The position numbers and the translations under genes are program-made. From positions 41,760,437-41,824,436 of the forward strand of contig OX375873.1 in NCBI GenBank assembly GCA_947359465.1: a stretch of 64,000 nucleotides of DNA. The letters are read 5' to 3'. The notes below the pieces were generated by a model. The model was not told the origin of the DNA and did no database searches. It saw nothing but the letters and a program-made list of their open reading frames with translations. Position 1 is the stretch's first letter, and each line of letters starts with the position of its first letter. Below, one piece after another: positions 1-11,000 of this stretch. Origin of the DNA: Metellina segmentata. Its lineage: Eukaryota > Arthropoda > Arachnida > Araneae > Tetragnathidae.

Positions 1-203
1 AAACTGTTAAATCACTTTATATTCTTTTTTTGGTGTAACTGCATTTTATTTGAAGGCATGTTTAAATGCAATCAAATTAAAAATTTAAATCAAAACAATC
101 CAAAATATAAACAATCAACGTCCCCCCCCCCCCAGCGGGCCTCGTTAAAATTATCAAACGTTGATCCGGTCCGCGGCGATAAAAAGGTTGGGGAGCACTG
201 CAT

Positions 204-256
204 TAGGGGATTGACCCCGGACTGTCGTCGATAGCGTGTTGTGTTGCTCTAGTGCG
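204..256 (+). repeat. SINE tail fragment
   Basis: The stretch from GGGGATTGACCCCGGACTG through TAGCGTGTTGTGTTGCTCT matches, in the opposite orientation, the 3' part of the SINE at 41410-41747. Only the tail region is recognisable and the tRNA-like head is absent. Confidence 0.6.
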
Positions 257-539
257 ATCTACTTCCTTCTTCATTCCAAGGTCACCAGAAAAAAAGAAGG
301 AAAGATTGGTAAAACTAGTCTCTTTAAATGATTAGACTAGACGATTAGATTCACTAAACTTGTTTCGTGCCAGAGCCTGTATTTCCAGAGAGCCTCGACT
401 GAGGTGCGGGTAATCTGAAAGATGCATGCGGAAGGTGAAAAAAACTGGTTCCATAGGCTGACGTTGGTCGAAAATATCAAAATCGTGGTGCTTCCTTCTC
501 CAGAACGGAAGAAGAATGATGAAAAAAACTAATAAATTC

Positions 540-722
540 ATTTAAAAACGTTCTAAATAAAATTTTAAAATTCTTTCACGCGATAGAAAAATTGCACAAA
601 TTTTGGACTACCTGTGTGCCTAGTCTCATTATTGTAAGTGCCATAGATTCGTCAGGACAGTCCACACACATACACATGCAGACAGACACACTAACACTTC
701 CTTTTATAATAGAGATTTCTTG
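540..722 (+). repeat. 3' end of a dispersed repeat (TACTAGC...TATAATAGAGAT family)
   Basis: The segment from GTTCTAAATAAAATTTTAAA through CATAGATTCGTCAGGACAG to CCTTTTATAATAGAGATT is shared with 1203-1378, 6615-6772 and, inverted, 62525-62700. The 5' part of this copy is not recognisable. Confidence 0.65.
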
Positions 723-743
723 CTACTTCTGATTTTATAGAAA

Positions 744-1378
744 TACTAGCAGTACCAGCATGGCGTTGCCTGCAACAAAGTTATGCTTTTAAAAAGTCAA
801 CCTCACTGATTCCGACAAAACCAATTAAACAGTAATAAACACAAAACTGCATAAATGGTAAAAATTATATTTATCTTTTCTTTCATAAAGTCTTAAAGAA
901 AAGCAAGAAACAATACTACCTGATGCGACTGCACTGGACCTTGACTTAAATCAAACAGAACGTTAGTTCTTCCAATTTATGTAAAGTGGAAAGACAATCT
1001 GTTAGAAAATGAAAGGAAACAAATTAAAGAATGAATGAAGTCAAAGGTAAAGGAATCATACCACGTCAGAGTGGAAGAAGAAACTGCATTGTGAAAAAAG
1101 AAGAAAATTGCACTTTGAATATCATTGGACTAGTGATGTAATCATTGCAGAGAGTGGAAACTTAGTGTGTGTCCAAAAAAAAAAAGAAGCAGTGGGAGGA
1201 AAAATCTAATAAACAAATTTAAAATGTTCTAGGTTAAATTTTAAAATTCATGCTTCGAGTTGCATTCAGTCACCTTTAAGACTACCTGTGTGCCAAATTT
1301 CATGGTTGTAAGTGCTATAGATTCGTCTGGACAACTCAGACATACACACAAACACTTCGTTTTATAATAGTAGAGATT
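744..1378 (+). repeat. Dispersed repeat copy, about 635 bp, class unresolved
   Basis: It begins TACTAGCAGTACCAGCATGG followed by GTTGCCTGCAACAAAG, and ends CGTTTTATAATAGTAGAGAT. It aligns over its whole length with 6172-6772, sharing CACTGATTCCGACAAAACCA and the AAACAGAACGTTA block. I see no clear TIR, poly(A) tail or coding potential. It could be a SINE-like or non-autonomous element; I do not assign a class. Confidence 0.7.
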
Positions 1379-2098
1379 ATAACATATATGAACTTAAGAA
1401 ATAATCATTTTATTTTGTGCAGCTGTTATATTTCTACAAAATACATTATGAAACTCATTGTTACTATAATTCATTTTAGATTTTATTCTTATTTTGTTCA
1501 ACTTTATGTGTTTTATAATTGAACAAAAGTAATGTTAAATGGATTTTGTTTTGACCATTGCTTATCTTATTGCTTATTTACACCATTGCTTATCTTAATA
1601 TAGTTTATGTATCTTGAATTCTTTATTCTTTCATATCTTTTATAAATCTTAAGCATTAATTACGTTTTACACATTAAAGCAATGTGCTATCATTTTTCTA
1701 ATTAAAAAAAATTTAAATGGTTGCACGTTGCTTTAATGTAAGACTTTGGGACGAGGGTCTATTATAATACTGCATGTTTCTTTTTTGGAATGCTATTGCA
1801 ACTCTAAAGTTCCTTGGTTTCTTTTAATCCAAAATATTGGGAGTCACAAGATGGCACTTGCACTTGTAAACAAAGAGATAGTAAAGGAGTGCTTAAAAGT
1901 CAATTACTTTGAAACATAAATATCCAACCCCTCGTACATTTTTTATCAAGATGCGTGCTAAGAAGTTAAGGGAAATGGAAAATTTTCTTTAATGACTCAA
2001 TACTTTTCAAAACAAAATCAGACCTAGTCCTTTTTATCAATATGAATTTTTATTCCTGATCTCACTTGTAACTTGGTATTCTTTTCTCCAACTTTCAG

Positions 2099-5000
2099 AC
2101 TTCCTACTTTTACGGATGAAGAAATTCACGATGCTGCCATTCAATATGCTTCAGAACATTGCTGTTATGCCTCGAAAGTTGGCCGTGATATGACTGTAAA
2201 GGAAATTTTTATGATGAGTGCCTTTCATGTAAATATTTAATTTTTACACTCCCTTATCTTCATTTGCAACAGTTTTACATTTTCTTTACATATTATATTT
2301 TTTAATGATTTGAATATTTTTTTAGTATAAATTGGAAACCTTCACTGAGAAACGAGAATCCGCGTGGCGTTTCGAACCGTATGTTGGTATGTAATTAAAG
2401 GCTACAAATTTAATGCCAGATTTTAATGTTTATTATGCCATACCTTGCATGTTTTTTTAAAAGGTTAGAATATTTTTTAACATACATAGTCTCTAAACTT
2501 TTACAAATAGTTTCTTTCAATATTATAATGTGTATGAGATAGTCACATAGGTTGGAAAGCTTTTTCCCATCATAAAATAACAAAATACAAGGTATCAATG
2601 TTGATTTAATTATGTTAATTTATGCTTGTTTTTATGATCAAGTGTTGATGTATTATCTATTACATTATGATTTTATCTTAACATGGCAATGTCAAACAAG
2701 GCAATAGATGTTTCTAAAATTTTGGTCATACATATGGTTCCTTGAGGTGGATCCTGTCCTTCTCTAATGTAGATACTTGACATTTTGTAGATTATGAAAA
2801 AGAGTAAAAGAGGCCAAAATATTATGTGTATTGTTCTTTGATATACTACTGTGATCAATAAGTATCCGGAATGATTCCATTAAAATACATATACAGTAGA
2901 TATCGTCTGCGCACATTTTTATTAAATATTTTTCTGACTTATATAAACATGTGGCAACAATCAGCGATTTTTTTTTAAATTTTATCATCTGAAAATAAAT
3001 TTGTTTTTAATAAGAAGAATTTTCACTTTGTTTATTTTCCAAAATGTCAAATGTAATTGAGCAAAGAACATGCATTAAATTTTGTTTCCGCAATGGAATT
3101 CTTACTACAAACACATTTAAAATATTGCAAAAAGCTTTTACAGAGGACTGTTTATCAAAAACAACAGTATTTGATTGGTAATAAAAGTTTAAAGAATGTG
3201 TCGTAGATGATTCGCAATCTGGTAGACCATCCACTTTGATTAATAATCAACATGTTAATCAGGTCAGAGAATTGGTGTTTAGTGATCGGCGTTTAACAAT
3301 AAGACATTATTGAGCAAGTTCCTATATCATTTGGTTTCTGTCAAGCAATATGAAAGATCATTTAAGTTTGCGTCGCTTTGTTCCCCAAACTTTGAATTAG
3401 TTCCAATACCAACAACGTGTTGTAGTGTCCTGAGAGATGCTTTCTCAAAGTGATACCTTTTTAAAACACATTATTACCGGTGATGAAACTTGGATCTATG
3501 CTTTTGATACCGGAACAGCTCCACAATCAAGTGAATGACGCTTGAAAGGTGAAGCAAAACCAAAAAGACCAAGTCAAAGTCGCTGAAAAATCAAGGTAAT
3601 GTTGACTGTTTTCTTTCATTCTCAAGGTATTGTGCATAATGAATTTCTACCAACTAGCCAGACGGTCAATAAAGATTATTTGAGTGTTTTGCGCCGTTTG
3701 CGTGAAGCAACTTGTCGAAAACGACCCGAATTGTGGCAAGATAACTCATGGGTTTTGCATAACGATAATGCAACTTCCCACAATGCCATTATTCGTGATT
3801 GTTTGACAAAGAATTCAACAAATAAGGCTCCATGTTCACCTGATACGGAACCATGCGACTTTTTCTTATTTCCACAGGTGAAACTTCCTCTTCATGGTCA
3901 CCCTTTTTGAGTCTACTGATGTAATAAAAGAAAATTTGATACAAACCCTGAAGGGGTTTCACATAAACGAAAATAGGCATGTTGTGTAAAGATTGGAAAA
4001 AACGTCAGCAGAAGTTTATTGAAGTCAGAGGAGATTACTTTAAAGGAGATGTTATAAATTTTGACCAATAAATTGATACCTTTTGTTTTAGGACAGCATT
4101 CTTGGTACTTTTTGATCACTAGTATATTAGATATTAAAATAATTAAATATGCAATACAAAATAGATTTTTAGTTTTACATTTCAAATTTTGTTTACTCTT
4201 GTTTCATCATCAATAGACAGTGCATGGTATTGAATACATATAAAATCAGTTTCAATTAGAAATTTTGTTTTATTTCATAGGTCAGACTATTGATGGCCCA
4301 TCAAATGGACCAGCTCCAGCACCATGGGATATTCCTGTACTTCCTAATCAAAACTTCAAAAATGCTGTAGCAAAAATGGAAGTCCCTCATACTGCATTAG
4401 TAAAGCCTTGTCACGTTTGTGTTGGTAATGGCCGTGTTCGATGTGAGAATTGCTCTGGAAATGGAAGGGTGAGTTTCAGTAAATTTCAAATTAGCAAGTA
4501 TGTTCACACAAAGGAGAAACTTTTTGTTTAAAATTTCCTCACTGCATAACATGTAAACATTTTCTATTGTTAAATCTGTGTGCTATGTTGAGTAACTTAC
4601 ATTTTCTATCTTTAAAACCTGTGTGCTGTGCTAAGTAACTTGCATTTTCTTTAGGTTATAATCTGTAGACAAGAGAATTTTTTTTATCATGGGTCTAAAG
4701 GAATTGAGCAGTTTAGAACTTCCCTCTTTGACTGAGAAATGTGAATTTAAAATAATATCAATCGTAAAATGAAGATTTTACAATTTGTTTTTCAAAATTC
4801 AATTTTAATCTTTAGTTTGTTATACATAAAATGTCTTGTCATAAAAATATAATTTATCTAAACATCTTTTAATGCAATTTATTTAATTTCGCTTGAGTTC
4901 GACAGAAAAATAAGTTTACAGATCCATTTCTGAAACTACTAATCTTAAGAATCGACTCCTTAATAGCAGAGGCATTTTTCAGCACTGAATTTTGTTTACA

Positions 5001-8000
5001 TTTCTACACCTTCCATTTGGTTTTAGTAGTGTTCATTTTGTTAAAATAAATAAGGTAAGAGGACTCTATCTCTAATTTTTATTGATTAAATATTTTTCTT
5101 GATAAAAAGTGTTCAGAAGTTTTCAGTATAACTACACTCCAGTTATACCAGTATTTGTCTGTCTCAGCATCATAATGGTATATTAGTATTGTTTTAATGG
5201 AGGAAACAACAAATTGTAGTAATAAAACCTTTGAAGTACACATAGTAATATTTTATAATGTTCTAATTTCACAAATATTCTCATTATTCTTATATTTTAT
5301 TTCAGAAATTTCTTGATATGCTACTTCTTAAACGTAGAAAATGTGTTTTTTGTGACTACAGTATTTTTGAAATTATAAACAATGCTACACTTCTTTTTTA
5401 GAAACAATGCACTTGGTGTAAAGGTAGGGGTCGAAGATCAGATTTCGATAGAAATGAAATATGCTCTTCATGCAATGGCACTGGATGGGACAGGTTAGTT
5501 TCACAAGTTTTATAATATGATGTTACTGGAAAATTTGGCACTGATAAAAAATAACCGTGAAAATATATTATAGTCAGTCTGTTAACAGGGTTTATTGACA
5601 GAGATAAACTTGACTGTTAAATATGTAGATTATTTTACATGAGCCAACATGTTTGAAGAGTGAACAGGCTTGCATAAGTATTTTTGTAAGAATCGGCCGA
5701 ACAAGCAAATGTGCAATACGGTCAGAAAAGTTAACAAGATTTGTTATTTTTTGTTCTATATAACATGCAATTTATTTTATGAAATAAGAATCCCAACAAT
5801 CAAATTAAAAGTTAAAATGCTGAATGCAATTACTTTAATTATTAAATTAATTAATAATTAATTACTTAATTATTAAATGAAAAAGAACATTTTACATATT
5901 TACGTAAATTTGCATGAGGTGCAGTTAAAAAATTTCCCTTGTATGTTTAGGTAGTCAGTCCACCTCGTTCATAGATCACATGGAGAACTATTAAAAATGT
6001 GGAATTCTTAGAGAAAAATGAAAAGCGCTAAATATTCTTGGAAAAATTGGATTCATGGTCAAAACCTTTAGAATGATAACTGTTATGATAGGGGCTGATG
6101 TACATTTTAAAATTGGATGAAGCATTGAAAAAGTAAGTTCATGTTGTAAAATGTGTTCTAATTTATATTTTTACTAGCAGTACCCGCACAGTGTTGCCTG
6201 TGACAAAGTTATGGATTTTAAAAGTCAATCTCACTGATTCCGACAAAACCAAACTAAATCCGACCAAACCAAATTAAACAGTAATAAACAAAATTGTAGA
6301 AATGATAATAGTTAAATATTGCTATACATTCAAAAAGTCTTAAAGATAAAGAAGATAGCAAGAAACAATACAACCTGATGTTACTGCACTGGACAGTGAG
6401 TTGAATCAAACAGAACGTTAATTCCTCCAATTTTTCATAAAGTGGAAAGAAAATCTATCAAGAACTGTGGAAAAGAACCAATAAAATCCAAGGAAAATAA
6501 ATTGTACTTTGAATATTATTGGACCAGTGACGTCATTGGACAACCATCATACACAGAAGTAGACAGTAGAAGAACTGCACAGGAAAAAGAAAGAAGAATT
6601 AGTGTTAGAAAAAACTAATAAATTAATTAAAAAATATTCTAGATTAAATTTTAAAGTTCGAGTTTCAGGGTGCATTCTGTCACCTTTAGGACTACTTGTG
6701 TGCCAAATTCCATGGCTGTAACTGCTATAAATTCATCTGGCCTTCTCAGACACAAACACCTACCTTTATAATACAGCGAAACTTCGATTAACCATCAGTC
6801 CTTTATTGCGGAACACTGCCGCTCAGAAAGCACGACCGTTGAAGAAACAAACAAAGAAAATTATTGACTATTTAAAAATTTGAATAAGTATTTGCGTTAG
6901 AGTGTAAGTTCATGTAACAATAAGTACTATTTTTCTTAATATAAATTGTATATTGTTTGTTTCTGTAAAATAAAAATCATGTATGTCCTGTATATTTCCA
7001 GTTTGTAAACATGCATTTTTTATCATTCGTTTATATGCAGTGGATGGGTTGTTTTAGGTTTTCTGTTACCCTTCTATTTTCGATTAACCGTCACGGCCCT
7101 AGTCACAACCCTTACGGCTAATCAAAGTTTCACTGTACTATGGTTTTCCAATCTTAAGATTTCACAAACATATATTAGATTACTGCACCAATTATTGTCT
7201 GTTAAAGAGAATTATGTAACTACATGTATGACAAGATAACTCATTCTAATGTGCAAAGCAGTTAATATCAGTAGAATTCTCACAACATAATATCACATGA
7301 ATCTGCTCCAAAATTCTTTGTAAAACTGCTAAAAGTCAATAAAATGTTTGTCAATATTTAAATGTTTGATAGTGATGTATGTTATCCAACTACTACTCAA
7401 ATAAAAGGTAGGTAAATTTTCCACCAAAAGCTATTGACCAACCATAAATTGGGAAAAATGGATGTATTTTAATAAGTAGAGTCACTGCTTTTGTACTGTT
7501 AAGTTGAGTTTTCAACTTGCGTCTTCCTCAATACAGAGAGTAAGGATCAGTAAGAGAATGTCTTTTTTTTTTGTCTTCAGATGTTTCAAGTGTGATGCAA
7601 CTGGACAAGTGAAATGCAAAATTTGTGATGGAAAGGCAAATCTGAAGGGTTTTGTGGAATTGACCATTTCTTGGTAAAGTAATTTTTATAGTATATCTTT
7701 GATTACGAGACCTCGTATGATTTATAAATGTAAAAAGTGCAAAGTACAATTTTGCACTTTTCCAACAGTTATACTGTTTTTTATATTGGAATCAAATTAG
7801 TTTCAGAAAGTACTGTGATTTTTTACAGAACGAGGGGGCTACGGCCCCTGTATGCTTACGCTCACAAAACAACGGGGATTGCTACGCAATCCCAATTGGT
7901 TTGCTTAGCAAACCAACACTCCTTTCCCAGATCACATTTGGTTTGCTTCACAAACCAACATTCCTTTCGCAGAGTGAATCTCCTGGACTGCGAAACTATC

Positions 8001-11000
8001 TTAATAATTAGTATAATCCTGATTTGACATTCCGGTCCATGACGTCATAGCGAGGGCTTAGCCCCCTGCTCCCTTACGCTTGCCGACCCCCAGGGATTGC
8101 TACGCAATCCTATTTGGTTTGCGTAACAAACCAATACTCATTTCGCAAGTGATTTCCCTTTTTTTTTATTTTAACGCTTAATGCTCTCTAAACTAATAGC
8201 CACATCAGTAAAAAACCTGCTGCATCTTGTTCCTGTACAATTTTAACTAAACCCTGTTTATCTCCTAACTTTATGATCTGTACTTCGTACTTTCTCTGTA
8301 AACTGTCCGAGAACAGTGAAAAAAGCTAGCCTTTTCCCTTGCCAAATAAAAAGATTTTTTTTTTTTTTGCAATTGTTGCTACGATAAATTTGATATCTGG
8401 CAAACCCTATAGTCAAAAATACAACCCTATCTGCGTGAGGAACCTGCTCCGCGAAATAAAAAATATGAAATTAGTGTGACCAACTTTTGATTGCATCGAA
8501 TTTATTTAAGAACCAATTTTTAAAATAATTGTACTGTAAGAAGAGTACATTCTGAGGTATACTGCGATATTTTCCAAATTAAAAACTAATAAAGTAAAAC
8601 TCCCAATTATCCGAATCAATTGGGACCGGACCCCATTAGGATAATCAAAGATTAGGATAATTTGATTTTTTTCGAAAAAAGGGTCTAGTATGTATTTTAA
8701 TTAATTACTGTATGTATGTATGTTAAAAATGGGAGAAAAAAAAAACTATTTTTAAAGAAAAAGAGCTTTTAATTAATTAAATGAAAAGACAACATGTTAA
8801 GTGTATTACATGTTAAGCGTACTTGCAAGTGCTGTACATTCGTTCAGTATGTACGTACTGTACTGTAAATGAAAGTCATTGCTTGCTGAACATCTTGGTC
8901 AAAGTAAGCTGTTTGACTGTCTTCATCCGTTTTCGGGCAGCCAAGTCGCGCATCCGCTTGACAGTGAGGACGTTGCATGTGGTCACACTCGGGCTGACGC
9001 TCCATCCACTTCAACGCAGTTTCAAGGCCGGCAAATGCTTCACTAGCAGATGATCCCGAGTCTGCTTCAACTTCGACATTAAGGTCATCTTCCTCGACAC
9101 TTTCTTCTCTCACACGGATAATCAGCGATTCGGATAGTCGGAGTTCCGAGTTCTACTGTAATAATAAGATATAGATATGACAGTTTTAGTTTTGTATTGG
9201 AAATTACGATCTGAAAATTCTGAAAACTGTTTGACCCCCTTTTGATTGCTTCGACTTTATTTATTAACCAATTAAAAAATAATTGTACCATAAGAAAGAG
9301 TATAATGTGATGTATTCAGTGATGTTCTCGAATTAAAAAAAATTATAGTATTAAGCTGTAGATATGATAGTTTTAATAAAAAATAGCGCAAATATCCAAA
9401 ATTTCCAAATTTTGTATGAAAAACTTTTGATTGCATCAAATTTATTTATTAACCAATTAGTAAAAATAACTGTATCATAAAAAAGAGTACATTCTGAGGT
9501 CTACTGTGATATTTTCAAAATTTAAAACTAATAGTAATAAGATATAGATATAAGTTTAAAAAAAAATAACAAAAATGTCCCGATTTTTCCCAAATTTCAA
9601 AAAAATATTATCAAGAACCAAATTAAAATTTCTAAAAAAAATCGATGAGCTACAAAATATTACGTTGAGAGGTACTCTTTTAAAAAAAAACCACAGCTGA
9701 AGACTGAAATTTTGTATGTGTTTTGCTCACTCGCGGAAAAAATTTTGCTTTTTCAACTGTGACACTTAATAAACCCTAAACTAATAACCACATCGTAAAA
9801 AGATCTTTACAATTGTCCAGGGAACACAATGAAGAACAAACCATGTTAATTTCATATTTTTCTGATCCGTACTTTCTTGGAAAACCGTCTAAGAATAGAG
9901 CTAAACAACACAGTTATCAATCCTGTGACAAAGGCTGCAACTTTTTTTAATATAGAGAAATAATTTTTATCGGAAATATTTAGAAAATAATTAAATGCAA
10001 AACTATAGAGGGTATGTTTTTTTCCCCATCTATTTAAAATTTTGCTAAATGCATATTTGCTTATTTTGGTGTGTTGAAATGACTATATAAGTATATTTTG
10101 GCATAAAAATCTGAATTGTTGGTATATTTATTTTAACTGGAAAATAGTCATCTATATTATATATGTGTCATGTAGTCAGAATCATTAGTGTAACTAACTT
10201 TGTTTTAACTTTGTACCATTGTTGTACTTAGAGCAGATATAAAGATTTGCATGATTAAAACTACAGTAGAACTCCAATGGTTATAAAGGAATGATACATG
10301 AATAAAAAGCAAATTAAAAACTTTTTTCTCTAAAATTTTTCATAACAAAAATTAAAATATTTGATTGATTAATAAACTTAGCTTTGCTTTAATGCATTTG
10401 GTTGTTCTTAATAATATTCTTAATAATGCATGCATAATTTGATAGAAATTTAAAATGAAGTAAAAAATGTATTAATATCAATTTTAAATTAAACTTGATA
10501 GGACTAATCATGTTGATGACTTTATATCTGAAACATCAAGTATGCCCAAGGAATTGGTGTTGCAAGTTACTGGTCAGGTAGCTTATGAAGAAGAAAATCC
10601 AAGAGTAAGTGCATTTCCATATATTTTTCAACTATTCAGTGTCGACTTCTTTCAAACTAATTATATATTTTCTTTTCTAAATATAGGTGTATCCTCTCAC
10701 TCATCTTTCCCAGCCAACTGTTTGTAATGCCTCTCAAGAATTAGTGAATAAGCATGGCCAGGCATTTGTTAATGAGCGTATTGTGAAACAGGTAATGACT
10801 GTTTTCTAAATTTTTTTTAGAGACCATTTATTTGTCTTCCATTGCTTATTGTATGTAGAATGATTTCTGGCTCAGTGGGTTTACCCACTGTGCTAGCAAC
10901 CTGCAAGTTGTAAGCACAGTTTCGATTTTTCTCGTTGAAACTTTTTCTTGTCAGTAAAACTTTCTTGGTCTATTGTGCTTACAGCTTTTCTAAATATGTC

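Larger units (their letters stand above)
1..2098. other. Region upstream of the first identified SSUH2 exon, mostly repeats
   Basis: This should be intron or 5' flank of the SSUH2 homologue. It holds a C13 run at 121-133, a SINE tail fragment near 204-256, and two copies of a dispersed repeat. From 1380 to 2098 it is AT-rich with no recognisable exon. The acceptor before 2099 (pyrimidine-rich, ending CAG) shows that an exon must lie further upstream, possibly outside the window. Confidence 0.5.
8473..9600. repeat. 185-bp tandem satellite, about three units, split by a Tigger-like insertion
   Basis: The phrase CTTTTGATTGCATCGAATTT starts units at about 8486, 9239 and 9426 with small changes. 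Spacing between the last two is 187 bp. Spacing between the first two is 753 bp, or about 184 bp once the 567-bp insertion and one TA are removed. Units share ACCAATT, AGAGTACATTCTGAGGT and AATAAGATATAGATAT. The array is intronic in the SSUH2 homologue. Confidence 0.8.

Noticed and set aside
7737..8027. 96-codon plus-strand frame over the hairpin cluster
   Set aside because: It is composed of the palindromic repeats and has no protein signature.
8844..9113. 89-codon minus-strand frame as a novel gene
   Set aside because: Its reading resolves, with one frameshift, into the C-terminus of a Tigger transposase within a TIR-bounded element.
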